DNA of 5,529 nt from an uncultured beta proteobacterium (GCA_903917505.1 CAIXAY010000111.1:1-5529), one strand, 5' to 3'. Shown: positions 1 through 5,529, counted from the stretch's first letter. Notes: generated by a model not told the origin, from the letters alone. Translations and numbers: made by a program.

Positions 1-81
1 AAGCCGCAGAATTCCGATGACGGCGCCGACGACGATGATCCAGATCAGAAGATGCTCCCACCACGTCCAATCGAAGCACAT
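1..81 (-). CDS. Small membrane protein, 3' end outside window
   Basis: Only the first 27 codons are visible; the frame is open at the left edge, so the protein is partial. The ATG at 79-81 is chosen because an AGGAG Shine-Dalgarno sequence lies six bases upstream. The N-terminus reads MCFDWTWWEHLL and is rich in Trp. It is followed by a strongly hydrophobic run, LLIWIIVVGAVIGIL, long enough for one membrane-spanning helix, then an Arg. It lies nine bases after the stop of the 62-residue gene, so the two are very likely co-transcribed and translationally coupled. Small membrane proteins in late phage operons can be holins or other lysis or envelope proteins, but nothing here decides this. I recall similar short Trp-rich, two-helix hypothetical proteins in environmental phages, which I cannot verify here. 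Function: unknown inner-membrane protein. Confidence 0.62.
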   Translation of the reverse strand, partial: MCFDWTWWEHLLIWIIVVGAVIGILRL

Positions 82-87
82 CTCGGA

Positions 88-92
88 CTCCT
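88..92 (-). promoter_or_regulatory. Strong ribosome binding site of the small membrane protein
   Basis: On the minus strand the sequence reads TAGGAGTCCGAGATG. AGGAG is a near-perfect Shine-Dalgarno sequence six bases before the ATG, and it overlaps the TAG stop of the upstream 62-residue gene. Ribosomes finishing that gene would stop on the binding site of the next one, which favours coupling. It is the best ribosome binding site in the window and decides the start of the membrane protein. Confidence 0.7.
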
Positions 93-279
93 ATCGCTGG
101 CTGAACATGCCTTCGTCGTCGTCGTCCTTGATCTTGTTCTCCGCCGCCAGCAGCTTGACGCCGATCTCAATCGCCTTGAGCTGCTGTTCGACCGATGTCT
201 CGACACCCGCGAGGACGCGCTTGATGCCGTCATGGAGCATTTCGGTGAAGGGATTCTTGGGCTTGCGCGGCGATGCCAT
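91..279 (-). CDS. Hypothetical 62-residue phage protein with acidic C-terminal tail
   Basis: The protein begins MASPRKPKNPF, a basic, Pro-rich start, and continues as probable amphipathic helix (about residues 12-50, including GIKRVLAGVETSVEQQLKAI). It ends in an acidic segment, KIKDDDDEGMFSQR. There is no signal peptide or membrane span. I do not recognise the family. Small helical proteins between the internal virion genes and a membrane protein include small terminase subunits and lysis accessory proteins in other phages, but no motif supports either. The ATG at 277-279 has no recognisable Shine-Dalgarno sequence and sits one base after a strong hairpin. The next Met (residue 14) has no better site. 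The real-gene call rests on tight spacing with both neighbours, same strand and sensible amino acid composition. Confidence 0.62.
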   Translation of the reverse strand: MASPRKPKNPFTEMLHDGIKRVLAGVETSVEQQLKAIEIGVKLLAAENKIKDDDDEGMFSQR

Positions 280-280
280 A

Positions 281-310
281 GCCGGATCGTAGCACGGCGC
301 TACGGCCGGC
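281..310 (-). promoter_or_regulatory. Imperfect hairpin in the leader of the 62-residue gene
   Basis: The arms are GCCGG (281-285) with CCGGC (306-310), and CGTAGC (288-293) with GCTACG (299-304). A one-by-two internal bulge separates the two stems and the loop has five bases. In the minus-strand RNA this gives eleven GC-rich base pairs ending one base before the ATG of the 62-residue gene and beginning 11 bases after the TAA of the large protein gene. No run of T follows on either strand, so it does not look like an intrinsic terminator. It may hold back initiation at the next start, act as an RNA processing or stability element, or assist factor-dependent termination. The pairing is seen; the role is inferred. 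Confidence 0.5.
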
Positions 311-321
311 GGGAGGGCTGG

Positions 322-3300
322 TTATTCCCGGCCTCGACGACGGATGGCGGCGCGCGTCTCCCGTTCCTGAAAGGCGCGCAGGCGATCCGGGTCAGTGACG
401 AAGCCCGGTGCTGCCTGAAACCCAAGGAAGGACGCCAGCAAGTCGCCCCACGAGCCGCCTTCCGTGCGCTCGCGCTGGTAGCTCCGGAACGAGAACGGCG
501 TTACGACTTCGCCCATATATTCGCCGAACTGCCGCAACTGCTCGAACGCCGGATCGTCGGGATTGACGATGACGCCGCCGTAGAAGTCCCGGTTGCTGGT
601 GATCTCGTTGAGCACGCCCCAGATCGGATTGACCTTGTTCTCGAGAGTCTGAAGCGGCGCCCGGTTGTATTCGAGCACATCCTTGACATAGCTCGGGATG
701 CTCACGCGCTCGGGCATGCCGTGCGGGGTCGTGCCGCCGGTCGGCGGGAAAAAGTAATCGATGATCTGCGTGGGCGCTTCGCCGGTGAGGAGGTAGGTCG
801 CAACGCCGCCGTAGAGCGCGGTCACCGTCGGCATGGCGATGGTGTAAGCCATGCGCCGCGTCATTTCGATCTTCTCGCCCGTAGCGAGAGCCGACATGGC
901 GGCGCCCAGGTCCATGAAGCCGCCGCCGAGCTCACGGATCGTCCCGAGGTTCCAGCCCACCGAGCGCGTCGCGATGAAGGCAACATCCTTCTGCGCCTTG
1001 TTCCAGAATATGTTGTCGTAGACCATCTGGCCGAGGCGGTTGTCGACCGAATCCCAGGCAAGCTGCATCGCGTGCGACAGTTCCAAAGGCGTCGCCTTCG
1101 GGTTGGCGTCAATCCAGTCTTTCGCCATGTCGTAGAAGACGCCGAGTTTCTGCCGCGGCACCATGAATTCCAGCACCGGGTACGCAACGTCCTGAAGCGC
1201 CCGCGAGGCGATGTTGAACGGCGCCTTGAGCACGGCCGCAGCCGGATTCTCCTTGAAGGCGTCCGACACGCTGCGCACAAACGAGCCGTCGCGCAGCGAG
1301 CGCACGAGCCCCTTGCCTTCGACGACCCGATAGAACTGGTCCATATTCACCCGGCCGCCGGCCGTTTCCAGCGCTTCCACCATCTTGCGCATGTCAGACG
1401 TCTGGTTGCGCGGATTGAGGAAGGCGTTGCGTAGCCGGTGACCTTTCATCACGGTTTCGATCGCCGTCGTTGGCAGCGGCGCCTTGAGGGCGTTGAGCGC
1501 CGCCTTGCCAAATTCTCCGCGCGCGGCCTGCTCGATCGCCAGCGACAGCCGAGACGACATCGTATCTATCGACGTAAACGTGGCGTGGAAGAACGACATG
1601 CCGAGTTGCAGGCTGTTTAAGGCATTCTCCCCGTGCCGCACGAGATCGAAAAGCGCGTTTTTCCCATAAAGGCCCGGACTGACGTAGTTGTTGAAAACCC
1701 GCGCCACGTCTTCCGGCGCATACCACGCGCCCATGTGGCGAATGCCGGGAACCTTTGTCGTAAACACCTCGCGCTGCGCCTCGCCCGCGATGCCGACGCT
1801 CGGCTTGACCGACTGGATCACCTGTTTCAGCGAACGGCCGTCCGCGCCGACCTGCTTGGCCGCAACCGTGTTCAGCCATTCCTCGAACTCGCCGAGCATG
1901 TGGGGCGCGAGTTCCCGCACGAGTTGAGGCGCGTACCAGTAGGCATGAAAGAAATTTGCCATCCTTTCCATGCCGGAAAGCACATAGCCGACAAAGGACT
2001 TGCCCGGCTCCATGTAAGGGTAAGCTTGGCCTAGATAACGGGCCGCCTCTGCAACGTGCGCGGGGGATAGCAGACCGATTCGCCCGAGCGCGAGGTTGCC
2101 GAGCTCGCGCCACGCTTGCGGGTTTTTCGAGAACCTTTCCCAGAGGTTGAACGTGATATCGATCTGGTGTCCGACTTCATGCTCCATCACCTGTAATTCG
2201 TTGCCGAATCTCGACACGACATCGGCCCCAGGCACCGCGCCTGTATAGCCCAACGCGCCGCGACCGATGCCCGCGGGGTCCTGTCCGCGCAGCGGCGTCC
2301 TGATCTTGAAGCCGAGGAAATCCGCGACCCGTTGGAGGCCGCGGCGCACCGCCGGATCGTAGGCGGTTTCATGCAGCGCTTCGTGGATCACCTCGGCCGG
2401 CGGCAGTGTGGCCCGGAAAACCTTGTCGTCGAGGCCCTTCCACCCGATCGGCGGGCGCTTGCCGATCGGCACGAACCGCGCCAGCCGGGATTCCTTGATC
2501 GCGTTCGCCATGACCGTGCCGTAATAGAATTTCTGCACCTCGCGGAGCTTGATCAACGTCAGTTCCAGCGGGTCCGTCGTCACCAATTGCAGCCCGCGCT
2601 GCCGCCCGGCCATTATCGTCTCGACCGTGCGAGCGCGCAGAAAATTTGCCGAGCCGCGAAGCGGTCGCTTGGAGGCGGCGCGCGCGTATTCCTCGTGCAG
2701 CGATTCCATTACCGTCTGTGCCTTGTTGGGGTCCTTCCAGATGTGCGGGAAGTAGTTTTCGAGCGCGTTTTCAAGGTGGCCTTTGCCGAGCGATTGGACC
2801 TTTCCCTCCCATTCTTTCAGCATCGCGCGCAACTTGTCGGCGATCGGCTGAAGCGCCGGCTGCCGCTGCGGGACGCCGCGCTCTATCCGGTGCATGAATT
2901 CAAACCGATCCGCTTCCGGCAGGCGGTTGATGACGCCGCGGAACTGTTCCAGGTCGTTGCTCGCGCGCGCAAAAGCCGCGGCTTGCTGCCCGGAAAATCG
3001 GCGCATGATCAACCCGGTCAGCTGCGAGCCCCGCGTCATCGTCGTCGGCGACAGCGTGGTCTCGACCGCTTTGCCGACCCCGGAGGCTCTGAGGGCGCGT
3101 GCCAGTTTGGTCGCCCCGAGCACGGGATCGATCGCAAGCTGCACCGCGAAGGACCCGAGCTCCCCGACCGTCTGGTGCGGGTACCCGGTGAACTGTTCGA
3201 CGATTCGGCCGGGGCCGTGGGCGATAAAGCCCTGGATCGGAGAGAGCGGGTAGGCGGCGGCCGACCCGAGCAATTCGAGAGCCCCGAGCACTTTCCCGCC

Positions 3301-3546
3301 GATCGATCCGGCGCCCATGACGTGTTCCAAGCCTTCGTGCATGCCGGCTATGTTCGACCGGGCCGCTTCCCGAACGTCGCTGTAGAGGCCTCCGAAATCG
3401 CTTCCGACAGTCTCGCCGGGCCGTGCGAGTCCGGTCCACGGCGGCGCCGGTTTTGGCCCCGCAAGAAGCCGATCGAGCGCGCCGCCGCCAGCGGGCGCCG
3501 CTTCTGCTGCGCCTTTCGGCGCGAGAAGGTCGTCAAGCGCGCCCAC
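322..3546 (-). CDS. Large phage internal virion (ejection) protein with metallopeptidase site
   Basis: This 1074-residue protein is the largest in the window. From the N-terminus it shows two copies of GALDxLLA in a Pro/Ala-rich leader (residues 1-40); hydrophobic and helical segments (about 83-150); and a helical region leading to ENYFPHIWKDP (263-273) and a stretch with KRPLRGS, FLRART, TTDPLEL and LREVQKF (about 293-340) that I recall from large hypothetical proteins of environmental phages. A zincin-like site follows, HEVGHQID at 456-463 with candidate third ligand E527 in GMERMANFF. The C-terminal 200 residues include a hydrophobic segment (about 899-921) and resemble the phage large polyvalent protein-associated domain usually called LPD38. 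Size and place after two smaller virion-type genes suggest a capsid-packaged, injected protein analogous in position to T7 gp16, which is inference. No lytic transglycosylase motif was noticed. The start is GTG, directly after the TAG of the preceding gene and without a Shine-Dalgarno sequence. It is preferred because no other start codon occurs before M69 and the repeated leader motif would otherwise be lost. Confidence 0.85.
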   Translation of the reverse strand: MGALDDLLAPKGAAEAAPAGGGALDRLLAGPKPAPPWTGLARPGETVGSDFGGLYSDVREAARSNIAGMHEGLEHVMGAGSIGGKVLGALELLGSAAAYPLSPIQGFIAHGPGRIVEQFTGYPHQTVGELGSFAVQLAIDPVLGATKLARALRASGVGKAVETTLSPTTMTRGSQLTGLIMRRFSGQQAAAFARASNDLEQFRGVINRLPEADRFEFMHRIERGVPQRQPALQPIADKLRAMLKEWEGKVQSLGKGHLENALENYFPHIWKDPNKAQTVMESLHEEYARAASKRPLRGSANFLRARTVETIMAGRQRGLQLVTTDPLELTLIKLREVQKFYYGTVMANAIKESRLARFVPIGKRPPIGWKGLDDKVFRATLPPAEVIHEALHETAYDPAVRRGLQRVADFLGFKIRTPLRGQDPAGIGRGALGYTGAVPGADVVSRFGNELQVMEHEVGHQIDITFNLWERFSKNPQAWRELGNLALGRIGLLSPAHVAEAARYLGQAYPYMEPGKSFVGYVLSGMERMANFFHAYWYAPQLVRELAPHMLGEFEEWLNTVAAKQVGADGRSLKQVIQSVKPSVGIAGEAQREVFTTKVPGIRHMGAWYAPEDVARVFNNYVSPGLYGKNALFDLVRHGENALNSLQLGMSFFHATFTSIDTMSSRLSLAIEQAARGEFGKAALNALKAPLPTTAIETVMKGHRLRNAFLNPRNQTSDMRKMVEALETAGGRVNMDQFYRVVEGKGLVRSLRDGSFVRSVSDAFKENPAAAVLKAPFNIASRALQDVAYPVLEFMVPRQKLGVFYDMAKDWIDANPKATPLELSHAMQLAWDSVDNRLGQMVYDNIFWNKAQKDVAFIATRSVGWNLGTIRELGGGFMDLGAAMSALATGEKIEMTRRMAYTIAMPTVTALYGGVATYLLTGEAPTQIIDYFFPPTGGTTPHGMPERVSIPSYVKDVLEYNRAPLQTLENKVNPIWGVLNEITSNRDFYGGVIVNPDDPAFEQLRQFGEYMGEVVTPFSFRSYQRERTEGGSWGDLLASFLGFQAAPGFVTDPDRLRAFQERETRAAIRRRGRE
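427..969 (-). other. C-terminal LPD38-like region of the large protein
   Basis: Residues about 860-1040 run from RSVGWNLGTIRELGGGF through a hydrophobic segment (MAYTIAMPTVTALYGGVATYLL), DYFFPPTGG, PERVSIPSYVKDVLEY, NKVNPIWGVLNEI, DFYGGVIVNPDD and VTPFSFRSYQRE. The order of these blocks matches my memory of the C-terminal domain in large phage polyvalent proteins (LPD38). The hydrophobic segment could insert into a membrane after ejection. The domain name is from memory without a profile search; the sequence blocks are seen directly. Confidence 0.45.
1934..2226 (-). other. Zincin-like metallopeptidase site within the large protein
   Basis: Residues 441-537 of the large protein hold RFGNELQVMEHEVGHQID. 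His456 and His460 would bind zinc, with Glu457 as the catalytic base; Gly459 and Asp463 fit the common HExGHxxD form. Glu527 in GMERMANFFHAY, 67 residues later, is a good candidate for the third zinc ligand because it begins an E-x-x-A-x-x-F-like helix as in many gluzincins. The known role of such sites is peptide-bond cleavage. The substrate here could be a host protein, a virion protein during maturation, or a peptidoglycan cross-bridge. The motif is seen, the fold and activity are inferred. Confidence 0.6.
3457..3543 (-). repeat. Duplicated GALDxLLA motif at the N-terminus of the large protein
   Basis: Residues 2-9 (GALDDLLA) and 22-29 (GALDRLLA) are near-identical and separated by a flexible Ala/Gly/Pro linker. 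A Pro-rich stretch (PKPAPPW) follows. Each copy could form a short amphipathic helix. This arrangement resembles docking or packaging peptides more than part of a folded domain; that role is inferred. Confidence 0.55.
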
Positions 3547-3549
3547 CTA
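3544..3549 (-). promoter_or_regulatory. Abutting TAG stop and GTG start joining two genes in one frame
   Basis: On the minus strand the bases read CCC TAG GTG GGC. TAG ends the 372-residue gene and GTG begins the large gene, in the same reading frame. The 30 bases before the GTG have no AGGAG-like sequence. Initiation would therefore depend on ribosomes that terminate at TAG and restart on the next codon. Occasional read-through of the amber codon would instead make a fusion of about 1447 residues. Confidence 0.55.
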
Positions 3550-4665
3550 GGGGATGCCGGCTGGCGCGACAGGATCGGCAGGCCGCATTGTGCCGGCGAC
3601 CGGCGGATTCAGCCCTTGCGACGGAAATTTCTTGTCGAAATCTGCGGCCGATCCGCCGTCTTGAACATACGCTTTACGAACATCGTCCCGCGAAATTCCA
3701 GCGTCGATTGCCGTTTGCGCCTTTGCATCAAGCTCGTCGGCCGACTCGCGTCCCGGCACCGCGCCCGTGCTCGACAGCATCGGCGCGAGCTTCGGATATT
3801 CGGTCTGAAACCACTGATCGAACGGCGGCGCCAGCGTGACCTGACCCTTGGCGTTCACCGTGACCCGGCGGCCGGTCGCGTCCGCCGGAAAGAGCTTGGC
3901 GTAGACATTCGCGGCGGCGGTCACCCGCTCCTGGTAGGTTTTCACGTCGCCGTACTTCGCCTCGAAGCCGAGCTTGAACTGCTCCCATTGGCTTTGAATT
4001 TTGTCGCCAGTCATCTGCAAGCGCGCGGTCGCCTCGGCTTGCCGCTCCATCAGGTTTGCGACCATCATGAAGTTCTTGGCCGAGGATGCCTGATACATCA
4101 ATTCGTCGTGGTACTTCGCCGCGATAAGCTGAATCTGCGACATTTGATCGTCGATCGACAGCTTTCGGTTGTTCATCACGTTCGTATAAGCCTGCTGTTT
4201 CCCGTCGTTTACCGCCTTCGTCTGGGCGAGCGAATTCTTGAATACGTCGTCGGCCTGGGCCGCGGAACTGATCTGTCCCTCGTGCATCCCCTTCAGCGCC
4301 GAGCCGAAAGCGTTGAGCATGGTGGTCACATGCTGCTTGGACAGAGCGCCGGCTATGCCTGCCACGAGCGCGGCGGTCTGAAGAAAGTCGTTCGCGTTCT
4401 GCACCACCTGCGCTCGTTGGTCTGGCACTTTCGGCTCGGGCTGGAAGGCCGGCGCTTGCGGGGCGGGCTGGGCCAGAATTCCCTGTGCGCTGCTGATGGC
4501 AGGAGCCATTTCGCGTTGCTGCTGGGCGAGCAACCGCTGAGTGGTCGCGTCGTTCGCGGTGAGCGCCGAGATAGCCGAATTATCGGCCGGCGGCGGCGCA
4601 GCGGCGGGCGGCGGCATGTTTCCGCCGGTGTCACCGGGAAGGGTCGGCGCGAGCGCGGTTGCCAT
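3547..4665 (-). CDS. Helical phage internal virion protein, 372 residues
   Basis: The N-terminus (about 1-30) is low-complexity and Pro/Ala-rich (MPPPAAAPPP). A Gln-rich segment, RLLAQQQREM, and another Pro-rich linker (66-80) follow. Residues 95-130 are hydrophobic then amphipathic (ALVAGIAGALSKQHVTTMLNAF, then GSALKGMHEGQ). A long helical, Gln/Ala/Met-rich region spans about 130-260, including NNRKLSIDDQMSQIQLIAAKYHDEL. The C-terminus is again Pro/Ala-rich. No enzyme motif is evident. The hydrophobic segment plus KGMHEGQ and KLSIDDQMSQI resemble, from memory, mid-sized hypothetical proteins encoded just before the large polyvalent protein in environmental podovirus-like phages. The position between two virion-type genes suggests a gp15-like ejection protein, which is inference. 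The ATG start lies 11 bases after the previous stop; its binding site is weak. The protein ends on TAG, directly against the GTG of the next gene. Confidence 0.82.
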   Translation of the reverse strand: MATALAPTLPGDTGGNMPPPAAAPPPADNSAISALTANDATTQRLLAQQQREMAPAISSAQGILAQPAPQAPAFQPEPKVPDQRAQVVQNANDFLQTAALVAGIAGALSKQHVTTMLNAFGSALKGMHEGQISSAAQADDVFKNSLAQTKAVNDGKQQAYTNVMNNRKLSIDDQMSQIQLIAAKYHDELMYQASSAKNFMMVANLMERQAEATARLQMTGDKIQSQWEQFKLGFEAKYGDVKTYQERVTAAANVYAKLFPADATGRRVTVNAKGQVTLAPPFDQWFQTEYPKLAPMLSSTGAVPGRESADELDAKAQTAIDAGISRDDVRKAYVQDGGSAADFDKKFPSQGLNPPVAGTMRPADPVAPAGIP

Positions 4666-4674
4666 CTTAAGGAA

Positions 4675-4678
4675 CCCT
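4675..4678 (-). promoter_or_regulatory. Weak ribosome binding site of the 372-residue protein
   Basis: The minus strand reads TAGGGTTCCTTAAGATG. AGGG, nine bases before the ATG, is the only Shine-Dalgarno-like sequence, and it overlaps the TAG stop of the upstream gene. The same overlap of stop and binding site occurs before the small membrane protein gene at the left end. It supports translational coupling, but the site is weak and the call tentative. Confidence 0.35.
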
Positions 4679-5529
4679 ATGAAGCCAGTTTAATGTTGCT
4701 CAACCCCTCTACGAGACCGAAGCTCTGCATCGCTGAATTGAGCGCCGACTGGAATTGGTTGTCGACCGCGAGTTGCGCGTTTGCGGCCGTCGTGAGCGCG
4801 CTCTGAGCGTCGCCAGCGGCGGACAGCCCGGATGACAGCGCCGCCGTGATGAATTGCTGCGACATGACTTGAGCGTTTTGCTCGATTGTCGCCATGCCCT
4901 GAATGTAACGCGTGTCCTGGGTCGGGTTGGCGACGCCCTCGTTCGCGAGCTGCTGGATGAGCTGCGACTGGGCCTGGGAGCGATACTGCGCGACCTGGGC
5001 AGCCTGTCCGGGCTGGAGCGTGCCAGTGGTGCCCTCGCTCAAGAGTTGCTGCTCAGCGGCGATCTCTGGAGCTGTCACCGCGCCGCTCGTGGTCAGCGGC
5101 TCGACGTTGCTCGGGACCTGGGGCTGGCCTTGCAACAGCGTCAACGCAGCGGGCGCCAGCGCCAGCGCGGTTTTGCCAGAGCCAGACGATAGCCAGCCGC
5201 TGACCTTGGATAGCGGACCTGAAGCCGTGGGTTCGATCGCCGGCGCCGCGGTCGAAGGCGTCACGCTGCCCAAATCGGTCGCGCCGCCGTCTACCGAGCT
5301 GACCGAGAGGCCGGTGTCGTTCGCCGCGCCGCCGCCCAGCGCCGTCGAGGTGTCCGCCGCGCTGATCTGCGGCACCGCTCCCGCGGGAACCGTGGCACCG
5401 CTGCCCGCGCCCGCCGCCGTGCCGGTATCCGGCGCCGGGGTCGAAGAAGCGCCGCCGCCGGAAAGGCCGTAGACGCCGCCGGCCAAGCCGCCCTCGGCAG
5501 CACTGATAAGCGGGTTGCCGCCGGTCGCG
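4677..5529 (-). CDS. Gly/Ala-rich phage internal virion protein, 5' end outside window
   Basis: The frame is open to the right edge (283 residues visible), so the TTG at 5484-5486 is probably an internal Leu in ISAAEGGLAGGVYGLSGGG and not a start. The first 100 or so visible residues are low-complexity Gly/Ala/Ser/Thr/Pro, with glycine-zipper-like GG spacing at the beginning. A short hydrophobic piece (ALALAPAALTLL) follows. The second half is helical and rich in Gln and Ala, with QAAQVAQYRSQAQSQLIQQL, IEQNAQVMSQQFITAAL and a final SALNSAMQSFG. This pattern of a Gly-rich membrane-like N-terminus and a Gln-rich coiled C-terminus resembles, from memory, small internal virion or DNA-transfer proteins of podovirus-like phages, comparable in position to T7 gp14. 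A role in the injected channel is inferred. No enzyme motif is present. It ends 11 bases before the next gene. Confidence 0.8.
   Translation of the reverse strand, partial: ATGGNPLISAAEGGLAGGVYGLSGGGASSTPAPDTGTAAGAGSGATVPAGAVPQISAADTSTALGGGAANDTGLSVSSVDGGATDLGSVTPSTAAPAIEPTASGPLSKVSGWLSSGSGKTALALAPAALTLLQGQPQVPSNVEPLTTSGAVTAPEIAAEQQLLSEGTTGTLQPGQAAQVAQYRSQAQSQLIQQLANEGVANPTQDTRYIQGMATIEQNAQVMSQQFITAALSSGLSAAGDAQSALTTAANAQLAVDNQFQSALNSAMQSFGLVEGLSNIKLAS

Noticed and set aside
280..321. Intrinsic terminator between the large gene and the 62-residue gene
   Set aside because: The hairpin is strong, but no T-run follows it on either strand, so it is described as a leader or processing structure instead.
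1394..2113. 239-codon minus-strand frame overlapping the large gene
   Set aside because: It lies wholly inside the large protein gene in another frame, has an Arg/Gly/Ala-heavy composition typical of GC-rich shadow frames, and no initiation site of note.
2371..2385. A second HExxH (HEALH, residues 388-392) in the large protein
   Set aside because: It lies in a helical segment (AEVIHEALHETAYD) without a paired third ligand of the usual kind, and the later HEVGHQID is a far better metallopeptidase match. Probably chance.
2332..4806. Very long (824-codon) open frame on the plus strand, and a 460-codon one at 52-1434
   Set aside because: Both are in exact codon register with the minus-strand genes, where a plus-strand stop requires a TTA, CTA or TCA codon in the real gene; these codons are rare in this GC-rich sequence. 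The encoded proteins are Arg/His-rich without domain-like blocks and run across several real gene boundaries, while the minus-strand proteins have recognisable motifs.
5169..5186. SGSGKT, resembling a nucleotide-binding P-loop
   Set aside because: The required Gly or Ala four residues before GKT is Leu here, there is no Walker B partner, and the surroundings are low-complexity. Not an ATPase.
4912..5472. 186-codon plus-strand frame opposite the right-hand gene
   Set aside because: It lies opposite a low-complexity Gly/Ala/Ser coding region. Its composition mirrors the repeats and no family features are visible.
5484..5486. TTG as the true start of the right-hand gene
   Set aside because: The frame continues without a stop to the window edge, upstream codons (ending ISAAEGG) join smoothly to the downstream Gly-rich sequence, and no ribosome binding site precedes the TTG.

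Overview
The window looks like part of the late, structural region of a tailed bacteriophage, or of a prophage, from a high-GC host, most plausibly an alphaproteobacterium or similar. Every gene that can be supported lies on the minus strand. The genes are packed almost end to end, and the longest non-coding stretch is 42 bases. Codon use is strongly GC-rich: the codons TTA, CTA and TCA are so scarce that very long stop-free but meaningless frames open on the opposite strand. No promoter, tRNA, rRNA, CRISPR array, insertion sequence or clear intrinsic terminator is visible, so the window seems to be an internal slice of one operon.

In the direction of transcription (right to left) the layout is as follows. 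(1) A Gly/Ala/Ser-rich protein with a helical C-terminal half enters from the right edge and ends at 4677; its true start lies outside. (2) A 372-residue, mostly helical protein occupies 4665 to 3547. (3) A 1074-residue multidomain protein occupies 3546 to 322. It starts at a GTG that touches the preceding TAG stop. It has a conserved phage-type central region, a probable zinc metallopeptidase site (HEVGH with a candidate third ligand Glu) and a C-terminal region resembling the 'large polyvalent protein' domains of phages. (4) A 42-base gap holds a strong imperfect hairpin just before (5) a 62-residue basic-to-acidic small protein (279 to 91). (6) A small membrane protein begins at 81 behind a very good ribosome binding site and runs off the left edge.

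Genes 1 to 3 have the size progression, composition and order of an ejection (internal virion) protein set, comparable in layout to T7 gp14, gp15 and gp16. That comparison is by architecture and remembered family resemblance, not alignment. In this reading, small, medium and large proteins are packaged in the capsid and injected to form a channel across the cell envelope, and the metallopeptidase would take the place of the lytic transglycosylase of T7 gp16. The two small genes downstream may belong to the lysis or packaging genes that often follow, but their functions are not recognisable here.

Points most worth a second look are the metallopeptidase embedded in the large protein, the in-frame TAG-GTG junction without a Shine-Dalgarno sequence between genes 2 and 3, the hairpin that abuts the start codon of the 62-residue protein, and the duplicated GALDxLLA motif at the N-terminus of the large protein.
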